The notes beneath the pieces are model-generated. The model worked only from the letters and a program-made list of their open reading frames with translations, ran no database searches and was not told where the DNA came from. The position numbers were made by a program, and so were the translations under genes. From the NCBI GenBank assembly GCA_022835595.1, contig BQUP01000010.1, forward strand, positions 512,236 through 576,235: a DNA stretch of 64,000 nucleotides. Direction: 5' to 3'. Positions 12,152 to 22,472 of this stretch are shown piece after piece. Positions within the stretch are counted from its first letter, which is position 1. Each line of letters begins with the position of its first letter. This DNA comes from Cystobasidium ongulense. Lineage: Eukaryota; Basidiomycota; Cystobasidiomycetes; Cystobasidiales; Cystobasidiaceae.

Positions 12152-13107
12152 CTAGCTGTTGCTCGATGGCAAAGGAGTGAGCTCGACTTCACATATATCC
12201 ATAAATTCCCTCTTGCGAGAATTCCAAAGTTTCGTCATCGGTTTCGGTTCCTCTTCATCTAAGGTCTCTTGTACTGCTTCTGCTGATTCGGATGTTGCAG
12301 TTTGTACTTGACGTTCATATGCGCTTAGCTCCAACGTGAAGGTGTCTGTGAAGGCAGCAAGAGCGTCCACTAAAAGCACATATCATATAGTACATCCGTC
12401 AGCTAGTAGACTTTCATGTCATCTAGCCAATGACACGCACCAAAGCGAGCCAGAGGCCATGTCAAGAATAAAGGTTCAGCAAAAGCCGCTTCAAAACCTT
12501 TTCGCTTGCTCATTTCCAAAAGCAATTCTTCCGCTTTCTTGCTGTTCTTTTTCAACTGCTGCGACTGAGTTACCTATATGGATAAGGGAATGTCAGAATC
12601 GTACCCTATCGGGGAGCCTTGAGAGTGAGTTAGGGTGGCGTACCATTTTCTCATATTGCTGCAAAAGGTAGACTTGCTCATCTTCGAGCGCTTTGATTTG
12701 CTTTTGATGTTTAACTCTTCTTTCAGCAGGGTCAATTCCAGTTGGTTTGTCTCTAGTAACGCAGGCGGTCCGACGTGTGAGCACACCTCTTTCGAACAAG
12801 ACTCTGTACAAGTCCGATCATTCAGCTCAACTCACTTCGCAGCAGCTCTCAGTCGTTCAATACGAGCAAAGCTGTCACTGATTTTCGAGGATAGAGTAGT
12901 CCAATTGCCTTGTATGACCTCTACGTTCTTCAAGATCGCTCGAAAGGTGCGCTGGTATGTGTTCTCCCCTCCTGGTCCTGAGCGTGATGGCGTCGAAGGC
13001 GACGAGGCAGAAGGCGAGCCTGAAGGCAAGGGAGAACCACCTCGCGGAGTGATTGGAGTGCTCGGTGCTGGACTAGTCAGTCTCATCCGTGGGGATGGAC
13101 GTGACAT
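12152..13107 (-). CDS. Unrecognised Ser/Pro-rich and coiled-coil protein
   Basis: Four exons are read. The first has a disordered Ser/Pro/Gly N-terminus with TP/SP sites (PAPSTPITPRGGSPLPSG) and then TYQRTFRAILKNVEVIQGNW. The second contains HQKQIKALEDEQVYLLQQY, a coiled coil. The third carries KKAEELLLEMSKRKGFEAAF and LFLTWPLARF, and the last runs from VDALAAFTDTFTLELSAYER to ELTPLPSSNS. Junctions are clean, and the SP/TP sites could be CDK targets. I do not recognise the family. It lies 190 bp from the stop of ERG2 and may be a basidiomycete-restricted protein. Confidence 0.6.
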
Positions 13108-13296
13108 GCCAGTTACAGCCGTGTATCGCCGTTAGGTCAGTCAGCGAAAAGTCAAGAGGCAAGCAAAGGAAGCCGGCACGTGCTCGATGTTTTCTGATAA
13201 AATAATTAATTATGCTTTGCTATACCTCGAGACTGCCCTCAATACCGCCAATAAACTAGGATCAAGAAGGGTATATTCGTAAACATATTTCGCAAC

Positions 13297-14293
13297 CTAC
13301 AGCTTTCCGTGCAATAGATTTTTGATCATCTCACGACCTGTCACCCTGACTGTGATCCACGCTGTAGGAAGGTCAAGAGTTGATGTGAAAAGATCGGCAA
13401 ATCCGAAAGCCATCATGGGTGGGATCCATCCTGCGTGTTTAGTGGATTGTTAGCTTCTGCTTTATTGAAACTTCAGAAGTAGGTTTGTAGACTTGGTCAC
13501 CTACCTCGAGCATACTCCATCGCCCAAGCACCTTCGTGAATCTTGTATTGCTTGATCTCGCCACGGCGGAGATGGTGGACAGAGCCAGCGGGGTATGACT
13601 GGAAGAGCTGGTATTAGTATAGAAAGCGTGTATCAGTATCCAGACTACACACCTCTTTCTCAAAGCTTCCCAGACTGTAGGCAGTCTGTTCGCCGGTCAG
13701 GATGTGGAAATGATCGTCTGCAGTGTGACGGCCTGAGTGTCCTTCCGTGCCAACGGGGGTACCGAAGATAATAAGGTACTCTGTGATACTGGCATGAATG
13801 ATATACATGCCGCCCATAGCACCTCCAGCATTGTTGAACATCTGTTGAAGGAGGGAAGGAAAACATCCAACTTCAGCATGATGCCCTGAAACGCTTGGAA
13901 AGCGTGCAAAGCCTCACCCATTCTTCGGTGGATGAAATCGCATAGCTGGGCATCTCTTGTCTCAAGTTAGCTACGATATCGTCGACAATAGCGCGTGTAT
14001 TGTTCCCATGTTTATCGATAGCTCCCTGCTGCAGCCGGCGCAGCTGAGCAAGGTCGAAGATATAGAAGCGTTCCTGATACAAGTAACAGTTCAGCGTGTA
14101 GACCTCGTATCAAACATGCAAAGGCTGCCGCATGCTCGCTCACCAGCATAGAATTGAGGACGCCATAGACGAGGACGAGCACTCCAAAGATCAGGCCAGA
14201 AGTGAAGAGGCTCTTTGCGGTCCAGCCTTTCTTCCTGGAAGCGCCAGACGGGCCTTTGGGCTTGTAGATGACTCTGGGCGGTGGAGTGGCCAT
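13297..14293 (-). CDS. ERG2: C-8 sterol isomerase (sigma-1 receptor family)
   Basis: Erg2 moves the sterol double bond from C8 to C7 in ergosterol synthesis in the ER. The N-terminus [20 protein letters not shown] is followed by one membrane anchor ([19 protein letters not shown]). The conserved core is spread over several short exons: [98 protein letters not shown] and [20 protein letters not shown]. It ends [10 protein letters not shown] at 13297. The start at 14293 is preferred over an upstream in-frame ATG because it leaves the usual short N-terminal tail. Five to six exons. Divergent to the 14521 gene with 227 bp between. Confidence 0.96.
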
Positions 14294-14520
14294 GATGACA
14301 GATACCTCGGATGCTGCTGCAGAGCAGACCTGCTCGCTTGTGTATGCAGCTTTGTTGCAGCTTTGCTCAGGAAAGCCAAAAGTCAATCGAATTCGGCAGT
14401 CGCTTACGGCGGTTAAGAGAACTTCGGCTTTTCCGTTATTGCAAACAACGACAAGTCGAACGATAACTTTGCATCACGCTTGAAGATCCGTCTCGCAACC
14501 ACAATCACTGCCGCTACACC
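14294..14520. promoter_or_regulatory. Divergent promoter of ERG2 and the 14521 gene
   Basis: The 227 bp between the two starts must hold both 5' regions. No specific sterol-response element was recognised by eye. Confidence 0.45.
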
Positions 14521-15123
14521 ATGTCGCGCCAGTTCACTCTCGCCTCGCAGCTCGCCCAGCACGTGCTCAAGCGAGACGGACCGCTCACAACCCATCGACT
14601 GTATCGCTCGTGTCTAGCCGAAGACGCGCCCTCTGCGACGACCTACAAGCAGCCTGGCCATCGAGAATGGAGACTGTTCGGCGACACCATCGTGTCAGGG
14701 ACAACGGGACCTCCAAACCCGGACCACCTTGTCCGATCTGTCAAATTGTAAGAACTCTGCATATGCGACTGTTTTGTCTATACCACGCCGAGACTTTCAC
14801 ATATCTGATAGCCTCAAGAAGACAATGCGTGAACTGAATGCGTACGGGAAAGTCGGTCACACAACAATCAATCACTGGCTCGAAGCGTGTCAGATAGCCA
14901 ATGCAGAAGATTTAGTAAAAGAGGCAGAAGCGGCCAAAGCAATTGCTGAAGACGAGAAGGATTCGCCCTCGGTCTGGATAGATGCAGAGAGATATTCTCG
15001 CGTACTTGGTGAACATGCTTTGACGCCGAAACCTCTGCCGAAAGGACAACCGAAGAGAGGTACAATCAATCCGAAATTCATCAAGCCTAAAGAGGAAGAC
15101 GACCCTGAACAAAGACGCTACTG
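14521..15123 (+). CDS. Small basic protein, probably mitochondrial (mitoribosome-like)
   Basis: Two exons join at GT-AG (donor near 14748, acceptor ending TGATAG near 14813) to give about 180 residues. The N-terminus MSRQFTLASQLAQHVLKRDG is basic and amphipathic. The middle has PDHLVRSVKFLKKTMRELNA, reminiscent of the HPxRSxKxLK segments of small fungal mitoribosomal or mitochondrial translation proteins. A helical Glu/Ala stretch and a basic Lys/Pro tail ending PEQRRY follow. I cannot name it. The weak similarity and the composition suggest a mitochondrial matrix role; this is inference. Confidence 0.6.
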
Positions 15124-15771
15124 AAAGCCTTGTACGGTAAAAGAGGTTGGAGGTATTTCTCGAGAGAGTTCAACCCTTCGCAAAGTACATTTTGGTGTTA
15201 CTAGAGCAGGTCATACCGAAGATCAGACCCTACTGCCACTCTGGGTCATGTTCGACCCGTGGACACGCGGCAGCTAGAAAGGCCAAAATACAAGCTAGCC
15301 TCAATTAATGCGAAATCTCAGCTGTGACACAATGCCGCTTTGTTCCGTGAGCACCTAAGGTGCCGTAGGAACGATAGCAGACAGGCAAGCAGATATTCGA
15401 AAAGTCAAAATGCATGAAAATCTCTCGCGTCAATGGAAGGGTACTCCAGCGTAGTCACTGGAAGCAGGAGCTGTATTACTGAGCACTGCTACACTACATG
15501 CTCAGCTGTAAAAGTAGTAATTGCAAATTGAAACATCGTTCCGGGGTCTACCGATTATATTCGCCACAAGTACGCTGCTTCGGTCGGAGAGTCTTGACTC
15601 GTACAATTCTTTCCTTCTCCATCATGTGACGGACTGACAATACTGCGACAGCTGCCCAATCTCATCGCTAGGTAATTGTGACACAAGAGAGTACATCTCC
15701 ATATTCCAGCCAAATCACTCAGTACCTGTCAAGTCGCACCTCGGCCACTTGATGCCAATCGGTTTCGTAGA
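15124..15771. other. Intergenic gap, 3' flank of 14521 gene and 5' flank of nitronate monooxygenase
   Basis: About 650 bases with no long ORF on either strand. I see no tRNA-like B box, repeat or conserved coding stretch. Confidence 0.6.
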
Positions 15772-16876
15772 ATGGCGTTCACCGACACTTATCCATGGAT
15801 TCAGGAGCCGCTAGTAGTATGTGCTCCCATGCGGTTGATAGCTTTAGAGAAGCTTACAGTTGAGGTCTCGCTAGCGGGTGGGTGCTTTGGCTTCCTCCAC
15901 ACATACTCACCTTGGTAACGGATCTGTGACAGGTGGACTCGGCTTCCTTGGTGCCGGGAGTGATACTTCCAACCTTCGGGAGATGTTCGAGAACTCCATA
16001 AAGCTACTAAACAATAAATTACCAACAAAAGATGGACTCTTACCTATTGGAGTCGGATTCCTGAATTGGGGAGCTGATATCGAACAAGCCGTTACTCAAA
16101 TTGCGAAATACCGTCCTTGTGCAGTATGGTTTTTCGCTGCTCGTAAGGACGAAGATCTGGTTGAATGGACTCGAAGAGTTCGTAATGCTTCTCCTGGAAC
16201 GCAAGTATGGATACAAATTAGTACAGTCAAAGCTGCTGTTGATATCACAATGAAATGTCAGCCGGACGTTCTCGTTGTTCAAGGCACAGATGCGGGAGGG
16301 CATGGCTTGACAGACTCAGCTGCTAGCATAGTCACTCTAGTACCAGAGGTTATCGATACGCTAGCAGGAAAAAATGTTGTGCAAATGCCAAGGATAATTG
16401 CTGCTGGAGGCGTTATGGATGGAAGGGGAACTGCCGCCGCTCTAGCACTAGGAGCTGAAGGCGTAGTGATGGGAACGCGCTTCTTAGCAAGCCACGAAGC
16501 GAACATAGCGAAAGGCTATCAGAAGACTGTATTAGAGTCAAATGATGGAGGCATGACTACAGTACGGTCTAGCGTATATGATCAACTGAGGGGTACAACA
16601 GACTGGCCCCCAGGCTATGGAGGACGCGGTATCACCAATCAGAGCTACGCAGACTCCCTATCTGGTATGACCCTCGAAGATAACAAGAAGCTATACGATG
16701 CTGCTATGAAGCAGGGAGACGAAGGGTGGGGAGAGCGCGGAAGGCTTACGACCTATGCTGGTACTGGCATTGGGCTAGCTCGTGATGTACGGGCAGCGGG
16801 AGACATCGTGCGAGAAGTACGCAAGGATGCTGTAGATCGCCTTCGGGGTGTGTCGTCTAAATTCTCTGCTGCATAA
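15772..16876 (+). CDS. Nitronate monooxygenase (2-nitropropane dioxygenase family)
   Basis: This FMN-dependent TIM-barrel enzyme oxidises alkyl nitronates such as propionate 3-nitronate. Exon 1 begins MAFTDTYPWIQEPLVVCAPM and runs without interruption to EVSLAG, where a GTGGGT...GACAG intron (about 15878-15930) splits the conserved GGLGFLGAG loop. The remaining exon carries LPIGVGFLNWG, PCAVWFFAARKDEDL, QGTDAGGHG (with the catalytic His motif), IIAAGGVMDGRGTAAALALG and EGVVMGTRFLASHEA (phosphate and flavin binding). The C-terminus ends SSKFSAA. About 350 residues, normal for fungal NMOs. Cytosolic, no signal peptide. The start is the first ATG that supplies the PMR block. Confidence 0.93.
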
Positions 16877-16931
16877 ATATGCATGTGTCTGCACCAAATG
16901 GCAATCGAGGCTGAATGCATTACGTAGGTGT

Positions 16932-17587
16932 CTATTCGTCATTTGTATTGTCTTGCTCGTCAACTTGCACCGGTTCTCCTGCTTTCTTGAGCTTTCGCTT
17001 TCGTTTACGAGCCTGTGCTGCTTTCTTTGACGCTTCAATCGACCATTTACTTTCCAGCTTCGATTCGCCTGGATTTAACGTTAGGTCGACTGTATAATAT
17101 CGGGAGATTGGAATGAGCCTTTGCCGTTACGAAGACCGTTCAGGTGGTAGGTTACTGACCTCTCTCGCGTAATATCTTTCTCGCTAGACTTCGATTCCAT
17201 TCTCGTGAGCGAGTTTGATGGCATTGTACTCGTATTCCTGAATGTCAATGGCAACTCATCAACCACGTCTGAAATAGGCGTGTTAGCAGAGCTCACCTGT
17301 TGGCTTATGTAGCAGCGATACAGATATGTTCGTCTTGTTAATGGATTGACCTGAAGTATACAGTCAGTCAAAATTGATACTGACACCCGCGCGGTAAAAT
17401 GTGGGATAAAGGTATCAATGCAAGCCTTACCACCAGGTCCACTTCCGCGGACAAATGTCTCTTCGAGGTCATCTTCGTTAATTTGAGGCAGTGGGCGAAT
17501 CTTCTGTGCATATGCTCGACATTGAAGGAAGTGGGATGCGTAATTCGAGCGACAGACCACTCGGAAGCCGGCGACTAGAGCTGACAT
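16932..17587 (-). CDS. RSO55: Mitochondrial GGQ release-factor-like protein (MTRFR/C12orf65, yeast Rso55 class)
   Basis: The N-terminus (MSALVAGFRVVCRSNYASHF) looks like a mitochondrial presequence. The next block is EDDLEETFVRGSGPGG, where an intron splits the GGQ loop: splicing gives GSGPGGQSINKTNISVSLLH. After a second intron the frame reads GIRVQCHQTRSREWNRSLAR, and after a third VDLTLNPGESKLESKW. A Lys/Arg-rich tail follows (KKAAQARKRKRKLKKAGEPV), ending NTNDE at 16932. This layout, a GGQ domain with no codon-recognition domain and a basic tail, is the MTRFR/Rso55 family of mitoribosome-rescue factors. Unspliced frames lose both the GGQ glutamine and the tail. Confidence 0.88.
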
Positions 17588-18166
17588 TCAGTTCTGTCTA
17601 AGCAGGTAGCCCGCCCCGACAGTTGCGGCACAGTTCTTAACGTTCCGAATGGGTAAAGCTTCGTAGCTGACTATAGCCAGCTGGAGTGAACGTCCCCTCT
17701 ACAAGCCTGCCTAAGTATCGTCGGCCAGGTGGAGGGAAACATCCAAGGGTCTACACAGTATCGAGTGCTATGATAGATTGCAGAGGGAACAACGAACGAT
17801 ATTCAAACCGTCGATCTGGCTGATCGACTGCAGGCCATGCATGCATCAAGCCGGTGTTCAGCAGCTTGCACTTGCCTCTCGGCAACGCATCGCTCGAAAG
17901 ACAGACTCTGGATTAACAACCAGCAACAAGGCTAAAGAACACCTGAGCAAGAGCGTCCTGATAGCCTCGGTGGCGTGTAGAAGCGGGCTGGGAGCGCTGA
18001 CACTTCGAGGTGCCCAAGACTGATGATCAGTAAAGACCTCCCAAAGATTGGTACTGGCGTACTCCTTGACCTGACTGACCTGCTGAGGTCCTGTTCTTGG
18101 CTTAGCTTTGTACTCATCAGTTCTGAAAAATCGATGTTAACCTTGTCGACATAGCCCTCTAGACCT
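17588..18166. other. Gap with only unsupported short ORFs
   Basis: No ORF here shows a family motif or clean splice structure. It probably holds the 5' flank of the RSO55-like gene and the first exon(s) and promoter of the small plus-strand gene that follows. Confidence 0.5.
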
Positions 18167-18710
18167 CCTTTTACACATCTCGCTCCTCTCAACAGCAGAT
18201 AGTCGCGTTCAGACGCTATTGGCTCGAGAACCCCAGTAAGTATGAGAAGTCTTGTATCATATCGGGTCTTTATCTGTTGGCGATAACGTATTAATGTTCT
18301 TGGTTCCGCCGATCAGTGGCACCGACAGTCACTTCTGTAGAGCCTTCTAGGAGAAGTACGGACGTTTAGCAAAATTTATCTCCCCTGTTTGCCAGCAGGT
18401 CGACGGCGGATGTTCCATTCGAACTCAATTTATCAAAGTCACACTTTCCACGTGGATGTGCAACAATTCAGGTTAGACATGTGGGAACAAGACTACCAAG
18501 AGCTGAGAAGGCAATTCGAGAATACTGCAGGTTTCAAGGCATGTTTAGCAGCCATCGTGAGGCCTACTTAACATCGATGCCGGTAAGACCAAAGATGATG
18601 ACGACCCTTCAGCGCTTAGCCGTCCCACATTACGAGATGCTAAAGCAGATACAGGTAAGGCGAACATGCTGACAAGCATTGCAGAAGCAAGCCAGGCAGT
18701 TGGAAACTGA
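18167..18710 (+). CDS. Unresolved small multi-exon gene, function unknown
   Basis: Three stretches join in one frame by splicing. The first, after a CTCTAG acceptor, reads SFYTSRSSQQQIVAFRRYWL then ENP, followed by a consensus GTAAGT donor. The second, after TTCTAG, reads EVRTFSKIYLPCLPAGRRRM and continues to WEQDYQELRRQFENTAG. The third contains DAGKTKDDDPSALSRPTL and ends ASQAVGN at 18710. The last inferred intron would be only about 31 nt, which is suspicious, and the first exon with the ATG was not found. The length and basic middle would fit a small mitochondrial protein, but I do not recognise it. Confidence 0.33.
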
Positions 18711-19222
18711 TAAAGGTCGCAAACTTCAGATTTGTCAGAAAACTCATTCAGTACTATGCGAAGCACGGGATAGAGGGTGTCTCCGATAGTTTAAGGAAAG
18801 TGTTGTATTGCTATACGATTGCATATATGTATTTGAACAATGAATGATAGTGATTTGCTAACGACAGAAATGATATAGAGAAATGTGATAAAATCTGCTA
18901 ATTAAGAGAGGCTTTTTGAACTCTTCCTGAAAGTTAATAAGCTATAAACATGAAAGAGGAAACATAAGTTTGGTTGACGAGCTAACGACTGATGACTTCC
19001 GCATGTGTCGGGATAAAAGTGTAATCTTGATCTAGTTCGACCAGATCTTTGCTTTGCTGATAATAGCTCTAGGCTAAAGACTGCTATAGCACTCGGGGCG
19101 TGCCAGGTCATCCACAGGATGATCACACGCGTCTGATTTGTTTCTAAAACCTTGTATCTTGGAATTATGATATGTGCTGTGTGTACTAATGAGCATAGTG
19201 TATTGAGATTGTTGCAGCTTTC
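18711..19222. other. Convergent 3' intergenic gap
   Basis: About 510 AT-rich bases between the end of the small plus-strand gene and the stop of the arrestin gene on the minus strand. No coding or RNA feature was seen. Confidence 0.6.
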
Positions 19223-22200
19223 TCAAATGTAAGCTGGTGCTGTTGTGACGGCAGTTGCGTAAGAAGGAGGAGGGAATAACCAAGGTTCTTCCCCGTCATC
19301 TCCAACACGTTCAAAGCGTTCCGCTTCTGATTCATCCGCGTCCCTCGCAGCTCTATCAGCTGATTCTTCGGCCGTCGCTGCTCTTTGAGGAGTTGCTGGA
19401 GCTCTAGGTGGTGAAGGAATAACACTAGGTTGAGAATCTGAATTCCTACTTAATAAGCAAGATAATTGAGGTTCTGCAACTGATCCAATGGTAATCGGAA
19501 TGAGTATTTCCTTTAATTTACCAGGGAAGCTAGGTAATGTAGGAATTTGTTGGAAGATCGAACCATTTCTTCTTGTCCTTGAAATTGTCGTCGTTGAAGG
19601 GAATGGATTTGTGACTGATAATCCAGTAAAAGTTGAAGTAGAAGGAGTAGAAGGAACAGTAAAAGTATTAGGTTGTGGTACTTCCATATCTTGTACTACA
19701 TCTCCAACTTGTCCTAATACGTCTCCCAATCGATCGCTAGCGAAACCAACTTCGATACTAACATAATGTCTAGTAGAAGCATGAACATATCTCTCATATT
19801 CCTGTCTAGCAGGAGGTCTCTTACTTAAAGCAGGGGAGAACCAAGAGCATTCACCATGTTTCATCGAAGGTGAAGCGGTAGGAGCTAAATCTAATCCACA
19901 AGAATATCCATGATTCCATTCTCCATTGCCAACAGGTAAAGTGATATCAGAAATGATAACTTGAGCTTTAGAACCAGGAGTAGCACCTTCTTTAGCTCGA
20001 ACTGAATAAGGAACGTAACCCCATCTTGAGACTATCTCTTCTTCTTCTCTGCAGAATTCTTCCATGTACATATCATCAGGTAGACCCCATTCATTGACCA
20101 TAGGATAAGGAGCATCTCTAACGTATACCTTCCTGATCAATGAAAGTCGAATGTATAGATCTGTAGGTTCGGTAGGGCAGTCTGCTATTCTCAAAGTGAT
20201 AGGAATAACAGAACCAGGTGAATAGCTTGAAGTAGGAATCGAAGGGCATATGATGTGTGTGCAGCTTTTGTCGCTCAGTTTGGGAGTGGGTGGTTGAGCA
20301 CTTCCACCAAGTGAAAGAGCACGAGCCATGCCGGAGAAGAAGCCTGTCTTTCGAGAGTCGTGGGTGAGGATTGGAATCTGAGGAGCGGATGTAGGAAGAG
20401 TCGAAGGGAGGATAGTGAAAGGAATAGAATGAACATGTAAAATTTCAGGTTTGCCATCTGGTCCTTTATTCGATCCAAAGATAGCCAATGACATGACGTA
20501 GCGTATTCTGAAGTGTGCAGATTCGAAAGAGGGCGGTCTGCACAACAAACCACCGAATGTCAGCAAGCACTTTCCTCGTGACTCCTTCGAGCAAGGGTGA
20601 ACTTACAGCTTATCCGAGCAAGGGATTTTCATACTCAAAGGAAGCATAAAGGTCCCAGGAGCCAACATCTCATCCCATCTATCATCATCTAGATCGTCTT
20701 CAGCAAGATCATATTTCTGTCTCCATTGACGTTCGACTTTGATTTTCTCTCTTACGATAGGAGCAGCATCTCTTCTCCATATTCTCAAACCATTCGTTAA
20801 ATCAGTAGCGAAGTCTGCTATCATTCTTTGGCTTTTGATAACGTCTCTGTTTAGATAGAATGTCAATGCAATCAGCACTCTTCATCGTCGGGAGTGAAAA
20901 ACGATAAGAGGAGGATGGAAATAACTCACCTTCCAGTCTTACGACTCTTCTCGGCATCTAGAACCTCAATAGTTCCAGTGACACCAAGCATCATACCCGA
21001 GATACCATGTTGATTAGATTTATTAGATCCAGCCATGGCCAGTGGTACACCACCTTGAGTTTTGATTTTCAACTGAGGAGCGAAACTAACTCTTTGTAGA
21101 GGGAAGAAAGCAGGAGGGGTAGAGTCTTCCTCTGGTGATGCTGGTGATCCATTCGGAGATGATGAGAATCGTAAAGAAGCTTCTAAATCTGATGCTCTTA
21201 ATTCTGAAATAGGTGTAGGTGAAGGAAATGTATAAGGTGTTTCAATACGTGTTTGTTGTTGTTGTTGTTTCGCTTTCGATGATGACGATGAAGAGGATGA
21301 GGCGATAGAGAAAGAAGCTAAAGAGGATGAAGAGCTTGGGAAGCAATCTCTAGGTAAAGTGAAGCTATCTAAAGAAGAAGAAGAAGGACATGAAGAATGA
21401 CCAGCTCCTCTACTCGAATTCGCATCTGAAGACGAGTAAATATCCTCATCATCTGTATCGTCATCTAGTTCCTCCTGATTATCCTCCTCGTCATCTTCAA
21501 ATCTAAAGTCATCCGTCAAGGTTGTACTCGTAGAGGAAGTGGTGCTGGTACTAGCCTCCGAGCTTGTCCTGCTCATGAGAGGAGTGCTGGCAACTATCGA
21601 AGCACTGCTTATACTTCTACTACTGGAAGGTCCAGAAAGCGGAACAATGGAAGACGAAGCAGTCATTCCCATTCTTCGTCCCATTCGAGGATGTAAAGGC
21701 ATGGGAATACCGGTTGTTCGGATGGAATGCATTGATGATGTAGCGTCGAGGTTGCTTTGAGTTGTCGATGTAGAGCAATGCATAGCATCGTGTAAAAGCT
21801 CTTTGAGGAGTGAAGTGTTGTTTGCATCTAGCTGTTGGTGTTGTGCAAGTGGTGAAGGGGTCTCGGTCTAAGGAGGGTGACAGTACAATGGTAGACGTCG
21901 GATGAGATCCAGCGGTGGCAGGTAGGGCATGTGTATCAACGGAACACAGGGAGAGATGGAGTATAAACAAGTACGAGCAATCAGCATGATTCTCCCATCA
22001 AAACGCAATTGCGAACCCGTCTCAGGTACAGGGACCGACCAGTGACCGTCCCACAAGACCGACAAATGGAAAAGCAAGCACTCACCCAGGTGCAGTGGCT
22101 TTTCGACCACGGAGAGGTTGAAGACACATCATCACTGCTGAAGCTGACATTGGCCATGTCCGACTGAGGGTGTCTTCCCATGTTGGACGAGGTAGCTTCT

Positions 22201-22472
22201 TGTTCTCTCGAGCTTGCAGTAGGTGCTTGACGCGTGATGATCGGGGACGAAGGTGCAGTTGAAGTCAATTGGGGTGAGGAAGTGGAAGAAGAGCACGAGC
22301 AGGAGTACATTGAAGCTGCATCCATGTCATTGTCGTGGTCCATATCGCTGTCATCGTTCGCTTGCAGGCTTGCACTACCATGTGCACTATCGAAGACCGA
22401 AGCTGTCGGAGTCGCACCAGCAGACAAGAGCGAAGCAGGCTCGCTTCCGAGGGACGCCAGTGTTTGAGCCAT
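19223..22472 (-). CDS. Alpha-arrestin (Rsp5/Nedd4 adaptor type) with C-terminal PPxY motif
   Basis: Alpha-arrestins recruit HECT ubiquitin ligases to membrane transporters. Exon 1 (from 22472) is Ser/Thr-rich. A GTGAGT intron of about 290 nt leads to LDANNTSLLKELLHD and a long disordered part with runs of Asp/Glu, Ser and Gln. The arrestin fold then appears: SFAPQLKIKTQGGVPLAMAG, MLGVTGTIEVLD, RWDEMLAPGTFMLPLSMKIP (the conserved turn before the N-domain end), then ESAHFRIRYVMSLAIFGSNK. The C-domain contains YSPGSVIPITLRI and ADCPTEPTDLYIRLSLIRKV. The protein ends LFPPPSYATAVTTAPAYI; PPPSY is the PPxY ligase-binding motif. About 960 residues, four exons. The target transporter is unknown. Confidence 0.88.

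Noticed and set aside
13439-13921. Overlapping minus-strand ORFs within ERG2
   Set aside because: Only one frame contains the [17 protein letters not shown] and [15 protein letters not shown] blocks; the others are shadows or retained introns.
15130-15770. Possible small genes in the gap before the nitronate monooxygenase
   Set aside because: No frame of useful length or splice pattern on either strand.
17081-17587. Unspliced 168-residue frame containing GSGPGGKACID
   Set aside because: It reads through introns. The spliced form restores GGQ and the conserved RVQCHQTRS segment, so the apparent loss of the GGQ glutamine is an artefact.
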